In this document: positions 30,301-41,542 of the stretch, piece by piece
How the letters are laid out: each line of letters begins with the position of its first letter
How positions within the stretch are numbered: the stretch's first letter is position 1
From: Saccharina japonica
Lineage: Eukaryota > Sar > Phaeophyceae > Laminariales > Laminariaceae
NCBI GenBank assembly: GCA_008828725.1
Contig: MEHQ01003819.1
Location: forward strand, 82,463-146,462
Reading direction: 5' to 3'
Length of the DNA: 64,000 bases
The notes under the pieces: model-generated
Told to the model about the DNA's origin: nothing
Database searches by the model: none
Seen by the model: the letters and a program-made list of their open reading frames with translations, nothing else
Made by a program: the position numbers and the translations under genes

Positions 30301-33300
30301 GCTGTTGCAGGAGGGAGTTTAGTTATGTATGTGCGTGCCGATCGATGATGTAAGATTCGGTCACGAGTAAGAGTCCGAGAGAAGCTTGTGACTTGCTTTC
30401 CGGGCTGTGCTTGTCGATCCTCTAGTACCGAGTTATGTGATGGGGACATCATGCAATTTTAACGTGAATAGCATGTTGTCGGTGGTGTTACCACTGCTGT
30501 TCTCAACAAAAGCATTTTCCCACTTTACTTTCAATTGCAGTAGTGTGGCCTTCCAGCGTGGGTGCAATTGGGCTGTGTCCACCGAGGGGATGTCGCCCAT
30601 ACGGTTGTCCCCTCGGAACCCTGTCCCGGTGTCAGATCCTCCAAGCCGCTCCAGTGCCCAAGCCTCCTCCCTAACCCAGTGCCCAAGTCTTCCCCTCTCC
30701 CTCCCCCTCCTCCTCCTCCTTCTCCTCCTCCTCCTGCTGCTCCTCCTCCTCCTCCTCCTCCTCCTCCTACTCCTACGCCTCCTCCTACTCGTCATTCTCC
30801 TCCACCCCCCCGAAGCCCCNNNNNNNNNNNNNNNNNNNNNNNNNNNNNNNNNNNNNNNNNNNNNNNNNNNNNNNNNNNNNNNNNNNNNNNNNNNNNNNNN
30901 NNNNNNNNNNNNNNNNNNNNNNNNNNNNNNNNNNNNNNNNNNNNNNNNNNNNNNNNNNNNNNNNNNNNNNNNNNNNNNNNNNNNNNNNNNNNNNNNNNNN
31001 NNNNNNNNNNNNNNNNNNNNNNNNNNNNNNNNNNNNNNNNNNNNNNNNNNNNNNNNNNNNNNNNNNNNNNNNNNNNNNNNNNNNNNNNNNNNNNNNNNNN
31101 NNNNNNNNNNNNNNNNNNNNNNNNNNNNNNNNNNNNNNNNNNNNNNNNNNNNNNNNNNNNNNNNNNNNNNNNNNNNNNNNNNNNNNNNNNNNNNNNNNNN
31201 NNNNNNNNNNNNNNNNNNNNNNNNNNNNNNNNNNNNNNNNNNNNNNNNNNNNNNNNNNNNNNNNNNNNNNNNNNNNNNNNNNNNNNNNNNNNNNNNNNNN
31301 NNNNNNNNNNNNNNNNNNNNNNNNNNNNNNNNNNNNNNNNNNNNNNNNNNNNNNNNNNNNNNNNNNNNNNNNNNNNNNNNNNNNNNNNNNNNNNNNNNNN
31401 NNNNNNNNNNNNNNNNNNNNNNNNNNNNNNNNNNNNNNNNNNNNNNNNNNNNNNNNNNNNNNNNNNNNNNNNNNNNNNNNNNNNNNNNNNNNNNNNNNNN
31501 NNNNNNNNNNNNNNNNNNNNNNNNNNNNNNNNNNNNNNNNNNNNNNNNNNNNNNNNNNNNNNNNNNNNNNNNNNNNNNNNNNNNNNNNNNNNNNNNNNNN
31601 NNNNNNNNNCCTCCTCCTCCTCCTCCTCCTCCTCCTCCTCCCCCTTCTCCCACTCCTCCTCCTTCTGCTCCTCCTCCTCCTCCTCCTCCTGCTCCTCCTC
31701 CTACTCCCACGCCTACTCCTACTCGTCCTCCTCCTCCAGACCCTCGAAGCCGTTCCAGTGCCCAAGCCTCCTCCCCCTTCTCCCACTCCTCCTCCTCCTG
31801 CTCCTCCTCCTCCTTCTCCTCCTGCTCCTCCTCCTACTCCTACGCCTACTCCTACTCGTCCTCCTCCTCCAGACCCTCGAAGCCGTTCCAGTGCCCAAGC
31901 CTCCTCCCCCTTCTCCCACTCCTCCTCCTCCTGCTCCTCCTCCTCCTTCTCCTCCTGCTCCTCCTCCTACTCCTACGCCTACTCCTCCTCGTCCTCCTCC
32001 TCCAGACCCTCGAAGCCGTTCCAGTGCCCAAGCTCCTCCTCCTCCTCCTCCTCCTCCTCCTCCTCCTCCTCCCCGTCCTATTCCTACTCCTTCTCCTCCT
32101 TCTTCTCCTCCCACTCCTCCTTCTCCTCCTCCTCTTCCTCCCCTCTCCTCTCCTTGACGGCGCAACAACGGCGTCCACGTACACACACCACACACCATCC
32201 AACCGCTTTCCCGACCTCCTCGTAGCCTATAGGAGTCATTATCAAGGGTAGACGGGGGACGTTTCCTAACACATTATGAAGGCTGGGGCTTCTCAACTAT
32301 GGAACTCCCATGTATATTTGCAAGCTCAGTTGTTTGGATTGCTTGCGTCTTTTCCTTCTCCTAGCCAACGGAATACACGGGATGAGTTATCGCGCGGCGC
32401 GTACAGTAGTGTGCTCATAATCGTGTCTAGGGGACGAGGTATCGAGCTCCTCGCGTTTGTGAAGGACGTTAGCAAAGTTTGACACCCCCTTCTCCTCGAC
32501 TATGGGAAACTCCATAGCCAGAAAACAAGCCAATCCATTCGACGCTGTCATCCACATTGAACAAAAGCCGCCTCACGGGCATTTCTTATACCCGTAGTAG
32601 GATGAAGGTCACCCTTCGCGCGACTCGCCGAAGTCCTCAAGGCGCTTCGCGCGTCGATGCAAGCAACGTCCTCGTGGACGGCGAAAGCCCGACGCACGGC
32701 GTCTCGACATTTCAAGGATGCGAGCGGTCTGTGGTCATATACGACTACAGCTATACGCATGACATGGAGTACACCCACCGTGGTATGGCATGTCTCATAT
32801 GCGCTCCTTAACTTCGTCATCGATGGTATCACACACATATATGTCGATTTCCTGTGGTCGTTTTTTTTTTTGTCTCAGGATACGACGGTGGTGATTGCTG
32901 CGAGTGCACCTGCATCAGCACCACAGACTTCACATGCGGCGCAGGAACCGGGTTCGCGTGTGTCGACCCCAGTGCCTCTTCCTCGTGCCCCATCGAGGAC
33001 GGTGGGGCCGAGACGACCAGCGAAGAGGACGACGACGCCATCATTCTCCGTCCCGCCAGCGATGATGACTTCACCGAACAAACCGCGGCACCTACTTCGG
33101 CCCCCACCTCAACCGTAGACACTCTGACAGCCACCCCGTCAGAAGGAAACTCGGCAGCCTCCTCCTCGGCTTCATGCGTTCCTGGTTCTTTGTCGGACGG
33201 TCGCTGCGACGCCGACTACAACAACGAGGGATGCGGTGCGCCGCGTTCGGTGCCTGTTTGTTGCGCGTGTGTTTTCTGTAGTAGATGAAGGTATACCGCC

Positions 33301-34348
33301 TTTTGGCCGGACACCGAACCCACGTTCGAGTGACAACCAGGCTGATGACAAGCTTTGTGATTTCCCTCCCAGCCTGCTTGTCGACCAACTTACGTGTTGT
33401 TGGCGGGTGTATTCGGTCTGCCGTGAATGGGCGATATTTGTGACATTGGTGTCTTGGACCATGCTTTATGTTTGCTCGTTTGGCGTTTCGCACATGGTTG
33501 ATCTCTTGGACATGCTTTATTTTTGCTTGTTTCGCGTTTCGCACATGGTTGATGTCTCAAACATGCTTTATTGATGCTTGTTTCGCGTTGCGCGCCATCG
33601 TATGTTTGTGAATGAACGTATCGATAGGCTTGCCGACGATGTAGAAACCTATCCGTGCCTTGATCATTTAGTCACGGACCCGTGCTACATAAAAATAAAG
33701 GTATACCTTTTTTTGGCTGAAACCGTTTCTGAATGACGGGGTTGTCCTTAACCCATTCAGAACTGAAAAATGTCACCCCACGCTAATTCCAAGTAATTTG
33801 TCCCCAAAAGCGGGGGACCAGTTCTTAAGGGGTTATAACCCAAATTCGTCGGAATTTAATTCTTGTGTTGAAATATGTTTCATTGTTTGGCTAGGCTATG
33901 GGATTGTTCATCCAGTACAAATATCACTCTTATTTCCGTCCAAACTTCGTTTTTCGGGGTGATGTATAGCAGCGCTCCTCAAGTGACTACTACCCCTCAG
34001 AAAAAAAAAACATGGTTCACCTCTGCCGTAGCATGTGTCCATGGCGGCTGCGGCAACAATCTGTCTCGGTCAATCTAACACCACGACGTTACACTGTGCC
34101 TGCTGCGTGTTTTTTTTGCAGGTTACGACGGTGGTGACTGCTGCGAGTGTACTTGTGTCAGCACTTCGGACTTCACATGCGGGGAAAACGGCGGGTACGA
34201 TTGCGTTGACCCGGAGGCGTCCTGCGAAGAGCTTTCTGTCGAGGGTAGGAATAGCGCCTACAGAGCCACATCCTCGCCCGTCTACTGCCAGTCGTTGGCG
34301 ATGTGTTTCTTCGTGCTAAGCCTACTACGCCGGCTATCACAGCAGTAG
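27384..34348 (+). CDS. Secreted protein with three Notch/LNR modules, four exons
   Basis: Exons inferred from sequence: 27384-27558, 29889-30269, 32879-33235 and 34122-34348. Together they make 1140 nt, 379 residues and a stop. Residues 1-28 are a signal peptide (MKAQ, then a hydrophobic run to NVAA). Three LNR-type modules follow (about 39-66, 167-193 and 286-312), each with C..DG.CD..NN.E.CG before an intron and YDGGDCC after it. Each is then followed by ECTC-STTxF/YxCG. Between modules are Thr/Ala/Pro-rich stalks, with TEAP repeated three times in exon 2. Every intron is phase 1 and cuts the Gly codon of CGYDGGD. Donors GTAAGT and GTGAGT are good; GTGCGC at 33236 is weak. Acceptors follow T-rich tracts. 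LNRs bind calcium in Notch and occur in brown-algal secreted proteins. The last exon may run on by splicing instead of ending at 34348. Confidence 0.8.
27664..27941 (+). mobile_element. MITE family A, copy 2 (LNR intron 1)
   Basis: Ends AGCATGCTACGGTAGAGGTG and ATCCTAGCACGCGTC. Inner GGTGGTCACTTGAGGGGCTC and GATTTTGGGTTAAG match the family. Confidence 0.85.
28654..29122 (-). mobile_element. MITE family B, copy 3, split by family A (LNR intron 1)
   Basis: The left part reads AGGACACCTAATAAGAAACAG to about 28778. The right part resumes near 29032 with CTTATTTTAAATATCAGCC and ends GGTGTCCTGTACTGTA. TTATTAGCCTGTTTC is repeated near the right end. Confidence 0.85.
28779..29031 (+). mobile_element. 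MITE family A, copy 3, nested in family B
   Basis: Ends GACGCATGCTACGATAGAG and CTCTATCGTAAGCACGCGTAC. Complete inner motifs. Confidence 0.9.
30700..32155. repeat. CTC-rich minisatellite, period 133 bp, interrupted by an assembly gap
   Basis: The marker CCCTCGAAGCCGTTCCAGTG recurs at 31741, 31874 and 32007, spaced 133 bp, and in diverged form near 30636. The rest of each unit is (CTC/CTG)n. The strand is almost pure pyrimidine. Confidence 0.85.
30820..31609. other. Assembly gap, 790 N
   Basis: A run of N inside the pyrimidine minisatellite. True length unknown. Confidence 1.
33677..34039 (-). mobile_element. MITE family A, copy 4, carrying a nested TTAA MITE (LNR intron 3)
   Basis: Plus-strand start is a degraded GACCCGTGCTACAT, then GGCTGAAACCGTTTCTGAATG and AACCCAAATTCGTCGGA. 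It ends ACCTCTGCCGTAGCATGTGTC. Confidence 0.8.
33748..33838. mobile_element. piggyBac-like TTAA MITE, copy 2, nested in family A
   Basis: An 81-bp body from 33752 to 33832 with ends CCCATTCAGAACTG and CCAGTTCTTAAGGGG. Left target TTAA at 33748; right target reads TTATAA at 33833-33838. It is in inverse orientation to the copy at 24690. Confidence 0.75.
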
Positions 34349-36347
34349 CATGGAGTGGTCGTTTTTTTTTCCCCTGTGTGTTTCCGTGCCAAGCCGACGC
34401 CGGCTCTCACCACAGTAGAATGGAGTTTTCGTTTCCACCAGTTTTTTTGGCTATATAAATGTGTGTGCGTTTTCCCCCCTTTTGGAACGTCGGGGACTCA
34501 TTAGTCTCGTCCTTGAAGATTCTGCCCACGCTTTTTTGTTTTACTGCTTCCTTGTTAGGCCAGTGCTAGTACACGGGGCCCGACCTTTAAGCCGCTAAGT
34601 ACACCCCGGGGCGTGAATATACTAGCGACGTACGTGAAAAAAACGAAGTGTTGGAGACATCGATATATATATTGTGTGTTATTTGCTGTTTCTTGGGGTG
34701 TCATGGGCATCTATTTCGTGTACTTTGTGTGATCAATATCATTTTCCTTCTGCAAATGGAGGGCTCAGCAACGTTTGCAGCCGTGTTTGAGAGGGGGAAC
34801 GGGCGAATCGGGGCCGCTTTTTCCTTGATGTCTTACCGGCTGTTTTGCGACAGGAATTACATCAAATGTCGGTTTGCTGTGTTTTATTTAAGGTTGTCGG
34901 TAGAAGTTACGTTGATACTCTCTTAAGTCAGTTCCAAACACGATTGTCCCGACAAAAAAGCAGCTACGCTTATGGTTGAAACGGTTATGTATGTACCTGG
35001 TACACTTGTATATGGAAATAACTTCCTACCCTTTTTGACCAAAAGTGACCTCGCCGTAAACTCTTTCAGTGGCGTCCTTTGGAAAAAAAATGAACAGGTT
35101 TAGATACCTCTCAGCAAGTGGCTGTACGTAAGGTACTCTGGGAATATCGGGCGGGGTTCGGTCGGACTCTGGGTCTTGAGCACGTGCAACATATGTAGAA
35201 ACGTATTTTCGCGCCACAGGTACGGGTTTCAGAGTTCTCTCGTAATATTTGGTGGTCTATACTATCTTGAGTTTGATAGCCTTCATGGTAGGATTTGCCC
35301 CGAAAATTGTTTCGTCCTTGATTTTCTTCAGATATATTCCCCCGTAAAGTTAGGAATGGAATACGAAGTACAAGCATTCAGTTATATTGGACAGGGATTT
35401 AAGTAGTGCGTGTTGTCCAATACTTGGGTTATTTTGTCGATTATTGCTCTCTAGCTAGAAATTTGATTGGCCCGTTCAGGCTAGATAGGAGCTTCGGTTC
35501 GCTTAGTGAGTGTTCTGGATATTACAGTGTTACGTACCTGGTATGGTATAGCATTTCCCGGGAAGGACAGTGAAGCCCTAGAATTATTAGTGGAAACGGA
35601 CTGCGTCGTATGCTTTTTTTGCGGGGCGTTTTTTGGATAGGGAAAACAGGGGACAGGTGGGACGTGCAACATGACCTGTCTTCCCAGACATGTTGACCTG
35701 GTTTGGAACAAAGCTGCTCTTCTATGAATAAGCATCGAACACGGGTGAGCCAGAACGAAGGCCTGCTCCATGGGAAAACCCGGCGGGAGATGCTCCATGT
35801 ACCCACAGCAGCCATCTTGCATCTTCTGGCGTCGACGGCAGGACATGAGCAAACTTAGTAGATTCGGGGTTTCTCTACGCACCTTCTCAGAATCTGGTGT
35901 GTGCTTTTAGGATTGGAGATCGCGTTTCTTTCGCGCGCTGAACTTCGCACGGAACGATGGAGTCTCCTAACTGTGAAGGGTTTCCCTCCACTGGAGCCGA
36001 ACAAGACAGCAGCGCGACCCATGATTCCCTGCGTTGATCTCGAGGTTCTTGCCCGAGGCACGTCGCCGGAGAGAGACACCCCGCTGGACCGCGACGGCAC
36101 ATCGATGACGATCTCTAGGCGCCACGACGACCTGCTGTCCTGGCCTCTTGCGTCTCGAGCGCGCTCGAGGGCAAACCGCCTCGCAGATGACGGCCTCCGA
36201 ATATCTAAGTTTTCCCGAATCGAGCACCGCCCAGGCATGCGTTATACTATGCGACGGCATTATCCCTTCACCCTGCGCTCTCCTCTCCTGTGATAGAAAT
36301 CGGCGACTTCCGACGGAGAGCAACGCCACGGTAGGGTTGGTGCCATA
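34349..36347. other. No supported gene; short direct repeat after the LNR gene
   Basis: CCGGCTATCACAGCAGTAGCATGGAG (in parts) near 34330 recurs as CCGGCTCTCACCACAGTAGAATGGAG near 34406. An open frame at 35901-36293 has protein-like composition but no motif, and its opposite strand is also open. GGAAAACAGGGGACAGGTGGGAC near 35640 recurs near 43889. Confidence 0.35.
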
Positions 36348-36522
36348 CAGCACAGGACACCTAATAAGAAACAGGCTAATAAGAAAGCCAGGCTGATTTT
36401 TTAGAGGAAAATACGAAATTCGGGAGTCGTTATCTTGAAATTAGTGAAGAAAACACCCTCTCTCAGATAAGAAATCCAGCCTGGACCAGATTTGCTGTTT
36501 CTTATGTAGATGTCCTGTACTG
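36348..36522 (+). mobile_element. MITE family B, copy 4
   Basis: Flanked by TA: TA-CAGCACAGGACACCTAATAAG ... GATGTCCTGTACTG-TA. Confidence 0.9.
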
Positions 36523-36685
36523 TATTTTCGGAGCTCCTCATAGGAGGAGCTCAATAGCTCACCCCGAAAACATGCCTATCGACCTTTGTTTTTCGTGCTT
36601 GCTACCCAACCGACGTTCCCATGTGCTACTACTGTACAGTCCTACAACAGATTTACTGGTAAACGTATCATATGGACCGTTAGTA

Positions 36686-36958
36686 AGGCTTGCTACGGTA
36701 GAGGTGCACATGTTCGTTTCTGAGGCTTCTCCCTTAAGGAGTTCTGTGCCTCGTCCAAAAACTGTTTTTTTTTTTCGAGGAAAATAATACCTGGTAGTGT
36801 TTTTCCCGATGGACACCCCCCATTCACATAGCCTGCCTGTAACATGGAACATATTTCAATCCGACAGCTGAAAATACCGACAAGTTTGGGCTAAGGGGCC
36901 CGGTCAATTATAATCTATTCCAGCCTAAAATGTGCTACCTTTATCGCCGCACGTGCCT
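36686..36958 (+). mobile_element. MITE family A variant, unit 1 of a tandem cluster
   Basis: Ends GCTTGCTACGGTAGAGGTG and CTACCTTTATCGCCGCACGTGCC. Variant inner sequence GATGGACACCCCCCATTCACATAGCCTGCCTG. Confidence 0.8.
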
Positions 36959-36974
36959 AGTTGCTGGCTTTTAC

Positions 36975-37480
36975 TTGAAAAGTGCACCATGCTCTTTTCT
37001 GAGACTGCTCACTTAGGGAGCTCTGTGCCTCACCCAATATCTATTTTTTTCGAGGAAGATATTAGTTCTGGACGGGTGCTACGATAGAGGTAGCACTTTT
37101 GGCTGATTTTTTTTCTTCTGAATGATCGGGCTCCTTAACCCAAATTCGTCGGACTTTCATTATTTTGTTGCCATATTTTCGATAGTATACCTAGCTCATG
37201 GGATTGTTGGTCGGTAGCACTTTTGGTTTCCTCCAAAATCGTTTTTCGGGTGAAGTATGGAGCTCCTCAAGTATGGAGACCAGAAAAATCACGGTGCACC
37301 TCTATCGTAGCAATCATGCCTGATGGACACCACCCATCCACATAGCCTGCCTGTTCCATGGAACATATTTCAATCCGACAGCTGAAAATACCGACGGGTT
37401 TGGGCTGAGGTGCCCGGTCAATCATAATCTATTCCAGCCTAAATGTGCTACCTCTATCGCAGCACGTGCCTACAGTAGTT
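36975..37480 (+). mobile_element. MITE family A variant, unit 2, split by another family A copy
   Basis: The left part ends at TTAGTTCTG (37070). It resumes at CCTGATGGACACCACCCATCC (37319) and ends CTACCTCTATCGCAGCACGTGCC. Confidence 0.75.
37071..37318 (-). mobile_element. MITE family A, nested copy inside unit 2
   Basis: Starts GACGGGTGCTACGATAGAGGT and ends GGTGCACCTCTATCGTAGCAATCA. Unit 3 shows the uninterrupted TTCTGCCTGATGGAC. Confidence 0.8.
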
Positions 37481-37489
37481 GCTGGCTTT

Positions 37490-37765
37490 TACTTGAAAAG
37501 TGCGCCATGCTCTTTTCCGAGGCTTCTCCCTTAAGGAGCTCTGCTGTGCCCCACCCAAAACCTATTTTGTTCGAGGAAGATATTACAGTAGTTCTGCCTG
37601 ATGGACACCCCCCATCCACATATAGCCTGTCTGTTTCATGGAATATATTTCAATCCGACAGCTGAAAATACCGACGGGTTTGGGCTGATGGGGCCCGGTC
37701 AATCATAATCTATGCCCGCCTAAAAGGTTTACCTCTATCGTAGCACGCGCCTATTAGTAGTTGAT
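37490..37765 (+). mobile_element. MITE family A variant, unit 3
   Basis: Same inner sequence as units 1 and 2. Ends ACCTCTATCGTAGCACGCGCC. Confidence 0.75.
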
Positions 37766-37826
37766 CACTTTCACTTGAAGAGTTCAGTCGGTCATAAATA
37801 TTGAGCCACGAAGTTAATCTACTGTG

Positions 37827-38002
37827 CAGTACAGGACACCTTCGTAATATGAAACAGGAAATCTGGTGGATTTCTTATTTGAGAGAGGGTTCTTTCTACG
37901 CTAATTTCAATACAACGACCCCCGAATTTATTATTTTTCTCTAAATCCCAGCCTGGCTTTCTTATTATCCTGTTCCTTATTGTTAATAGGTGTCCTGTAC
38001 TG
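37827..38002 (-). mobile_element. MITE family B, copy 5
   Basis: CAGTACAGGACACCTTCGTA ... ATAGGTGTCCTGTACTGTA. Confidence 0.9.
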
Positions 38003-40029
38003 TATTGGATGAGCCCGGATCACTAGCTGTGTTGCGGTTGGTGGATTGTTTTCATGAACCTTCTAGTTGTCCAAGCAGCGGTGAGCCGAGTGTTGATAAG
38101 CTGCGCCCTGTCCCAACAGCTGACGCTTTTGACCGAGAGCGTCGCGACGCCCGGGCTTCAACTCACGAGGTCACACCAGCCTTTCCTCTGTTTCGCCCGC
38201 CCGCTGCACGCAGCAGTTCGTTGGGTGTTCGGCGTGGTTCGCATTCGCGTTTTTGGTTTGAGAAGGCGGTGCAAGAGGACCGAATTTTCGTAGGATAAAT
38301 GTACTTCCCATTCCGAACCAAGAATATGGAACCGTGGATTTCAGGACGACGACAACAACTGTGCCTTCGAGATGGGCACCTTCGAGACGGACACACGTCC
38401 TCTAGCATGGGTACTGTAACTGCCAGTGTGGAGTATGGATACATAAGCTGTTCGTGTGGATTCCGCAGACAGCCTTCTGAGGTTCACGCTGCCCCCCTCG
38501 GAATATGTCCACCAGCCATCTTCTCCTAGTGATCGTCATTTCGCTCGCCACCCCGCGATTACTTCTGCACAAGCATCGGCTGCTGCGACTACTGCTGGCA
38601 ATGACCCAGTCCTTGGAGTCACACATTGCGCGTTCCTTGCCTGCTATATTTCTCCGCCCACTTTCGCGTACACCAGCTGCCCCAACGGCCTCTTTCCGAA
38701 ACCGCTGGCCCTACCTCTCGCCCCCCGGATGTGCTTTATGATCCTGAGCCTGTACCGCACGCCGTCAAGACCCTGTCGGACGTGGGATATGCTGGCTAGT
38801 GTCGGTCCTCACCTCAGTGAGTGAGCAGGGCGGGCATGGCACCCAGCATAAATCGGTTAAGCCCTTCCTCGGATTCCTGCACCTCGGAAATCCGGCACCA
38901 GGTTATACCCCCACTGACTTCGCCCGCCGAGATTCCGCAGCAGGAGCATCAACAACTTAGACCGCGCTAGGCTCGGGGCACCAGCCGCTGTAGCAGACCC
39001 TTGAGCAGACCTCGTCCTTCGCGGTGCACCAGTAACAGCACCGCAGGTCTTACCACCAGCTGCAGCATAAGTACAAAACATCCACAGTAGCAGTAGTACC
39101 AATAGAAGCAGCACTAATAACAGCAGCAGCAGCATGAGCAACACCATAACCCGACCGACACAGCGCAGCAGCCCCCCTTGCTGGGCTCTCTATCAACAAT
39201 TATCTTCGAAGGGACATGGTCCTCCACCCCCCTCGCGTTCCAGGCAGCCCTCGCAGACATTTATTCTACAATCTCCAACAACCTTGCAGTCATTAAAGGT
39301 CGGGTCTCTTCGCACCGCTAAGTGTGTACGTCGGCAATCGCCGCCACCAAGCAGGCGTCGGAAAAAACAATTCAAGCCGCCCCAGGGGAGACGATATAAA
39401 TATCCAGTCGCAACGCTCGCCAGGTGTAGGTGCCACGCACGTATAGAGGTGGCATCGTGCTGCGCTGAGAAATGCCATGGTCATGGCTTCTCGCACCCGA
39501 GTTAAACCGCAACAAGAAGCGGCCGCGCTTACCAGACGGCACGCACGAGACGATCCCCTTCTACAGGGTTCACAGTCCTCTGGGACGAGGGTGGCGGCGT
39601 CGGCCGTCGCGGCGCCCTCGGCGCCGCTCGTGGTGCGACGGCCGCAGTCCACCTCTTGCCTCGTTCGCCGCGTTCTGGCATCCTCCCCAACATGCTTCGC
39701 TCACGAAAACCGTATCATTCACCTCGACAACGGCCTTGCAGCTATCGCTGTCGGCATCAGCATAAACTTTTGCCCCGATCACGTCTTCCACCATAGCCGC
39801 CGGTCGGGGTCCGCTACCCTCCGACACACTATTCGCCGCCCGGAGGGATATCATTGTTGGGTCGTATATATACGAAGAGGGATGTTGACGAAGCCTTCCT
39901 TCCGATACGCGTGGTGTGCGGACTCATCCCACGGTATGGGTTGCACTTTTTAGCTCGAATAGTTTCTGATCGGTTGAGCTTCTCAAGCGAGCAACTACCG
40001 GTTAGTCCTATGATAAGTTTACAACTAAC
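38003..40029. other. Region of protein-like but unassigned frames
   Basis: No family recognised. On the minus strand, 39570-39854 (ATG near 39792) reads as an acidic, ordinary-looking peptide, and 39293-39652 is also open. On the plus strand 38456-38824 is open. Phase changes and stops suggest spliced exons or a decayed transposon. CCCACGGTATGGGTTGCACTTTT near 39930 recurs in diverged form near 40493. Confidence 0.3.
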
Positions 40030-40272
40030 GACGCATGCTACGATAGAGGTGCAGCTTGTTTTATCTGAGCTCCTCACTTAAGGAGCGCCATGCCTCACCG
40101 AAAAAAGATTTTGGAGGAAAATAAAAGTGCTGCCAGATGATGAATATCACGACCGAAGTATGTTCTCAACCAAATTTCGTCACAAAAATGAAAAAACGAC
40201 GAATTTGGGTTAAGGAGCCCGATCGTTCAGGAAACGATTCAGCCAAAAAAAGGTATACCTCTACCGTAGCTG
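40030..40272 (+). mobile_element. MITE family A, copy 7
   Basis: GACGCATGCTACGATAGAGG ... ACCTCTACCGTAGC, with GATGAATATCACGACCGAAG inner variant. Confidence 0.9.
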
Positions 40273-40296
40273 CTTTGTTCCTGGACTACTACTGTA

Positions 40297-40410
40297 GCGC
40301 GTAGAAATCTTGATCGGGTTGCGCGAACAAAGCTCTTGGAAGTCATGCCACATGCGCGTAGAAATCTCGATCGGGTTGCGCGAACAAAGTTCTTGGAAGT
40401 CATGCCACAT
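40297..40410. repeat. 57-bp tandem duplication
   Basis: GCGCGTAGAAATCT starts at 40297 and again at 40354. The units run to GTCATGCCACAT with only a few differences. Confidence 0.9.
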
Positions 40411-40655
40411 GTTCCGGGTGAGGTAGTTGGGCTTCTCGTGTGGGGAGCTCAGAAACTAAGCCGACACCCCTAGAAGGTGGCACTGCTATTTTTATAGATC
40501 AATCCCCACGGTAGGGGTACCACTTTTAGACTCGATATTTTCTGACCGGTTGTGCTTCTTACGTGAGTAACCACCGGCTACTATTATTAGTGTACTGGTA
40601 TATTTGTTTTTGGACTACCGCATTGGAAGGTTTGGTCGGATTGCGCGAACGAATG

Positions 40656-40912
40656 GACGCCTGCTACGGTAGAGGTGCACTATGTGTTTTCTGATGGGAG
40701 TTCACTTGAGGAACTCAATATACCACACCAAAAAAATGATTTTGGAGGAAAACAGGGGCGCTATCCGATAGTCAACCCCATGGACTACGAGGTATACCAT
40801 GAAAAATATGGCGAAACCAAAATGGAAGTCCGGCGACTTTTGGGTTAAGGTACCCCTATCATTAAAAAAACGCCTTGGCCAAAAAGTGCTACCTCTATTG
40901 TAGCACGCTTCC
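40656..40912 (+). mobile_element. MITE family A, copy 8
   Basis: GACGCCTGCTACGGTAGAGG ... CTACCTCTATTGTAGCACGC. Confidence 0.9.
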
Positions 40913-41542
40913 TCTACACAGGGTAAACGTCTGACCCGTGCCACGGCAGGGGTTACACTTTTAAAACCAAAAGTCTCTCGCCGACGGGGCTCCTCGTCTC
41001 TCAATCTTACCAATATAACTTACCCAATATTGTTGCATCATACATAATGTTTTTGCAACATTGTTCACTAGATATTTAACGAATGGGAGATCGTGTATCA
41101 GTCGCTGCCTAGACGCTTCGTCCAAGTCAGTTGTAGGGTCTCCTCAACTGGCGAGCCTCATAACGTTTAGGCTCTTCCCCTATCCTTGCACGGGGTTTCT
41201 CCCAGATGGCGTTCTTGGGGACGCTGGCGACCGCCATCGGGCAGAGTGCGCCTAGACCTTCCTGGCAACCCTTCAGGATCAAGACACCCCTTCCACCCAC
41301 GTAGTTGTGAGCAATACGGGGTATAAATGTTTCGCGGCGGGAAAGCCTTTCAACATGATTACCACCCCTTCGGCGTTTGCACGACGACACCGGAAGCACT
41401 GTTCATAGGCAGACCGTGGAGGAGGACAGGTACCTAAACTCGCGCCAGCGGAAGCGCCCCGATACCCGAGATCGTCAAGGAGGGGGGGCCTGACCGCCAC
41501 CATCATCGGAGGCATCGCAGAGAGATCGTTTAACTTGCAGGA
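40913..41542. other. No supported gene
   Basis: Minus-strand frames at 41127-41399 and 41279-41686 look protein-like but carry no motif and overlap in different phases. Confidence 0.3.

Larger units (their letters stand above)
30270..32878 (+). other. Intron 2 of the LNR gene with pyrimidine minisatellite and gap
   Basis: 2609 bp as assembled, of which 790 are N. Dominated by the CTC-rich tandem repeat; the 3' part (32160-32878) is unassigned and ends TTTTTTTTTTTGTCTCAG. Confidence 0.75.
33236..34121 (+). other. Intron 3 of the LNR gene
   Basis: 886 bp, ending TTTTTTTTGCAG. It contains a minus-oriented family A MITE (33677-34039) that itself carries a TTAA MITE. Near 33465-33565 a roughly 55-bp unit (CATGCTTTATTTTTGCTTG with CGTTTCGCACATGGTTGATG) is repeated about 2.5 times. 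Confidence 0.7.

Noticed and set aside
30407..32251. Very long frames across the N gap
   Set aside because: Their length comes from translating N as unknown residues and from CTC repeats. No real codons support them.
35901..36293. A 130-codon plus-strand gene
   Set aside because: Protein-like composition, but the opposite strand is equally open, no motif is visible and no repeat or splice context supports either strand.
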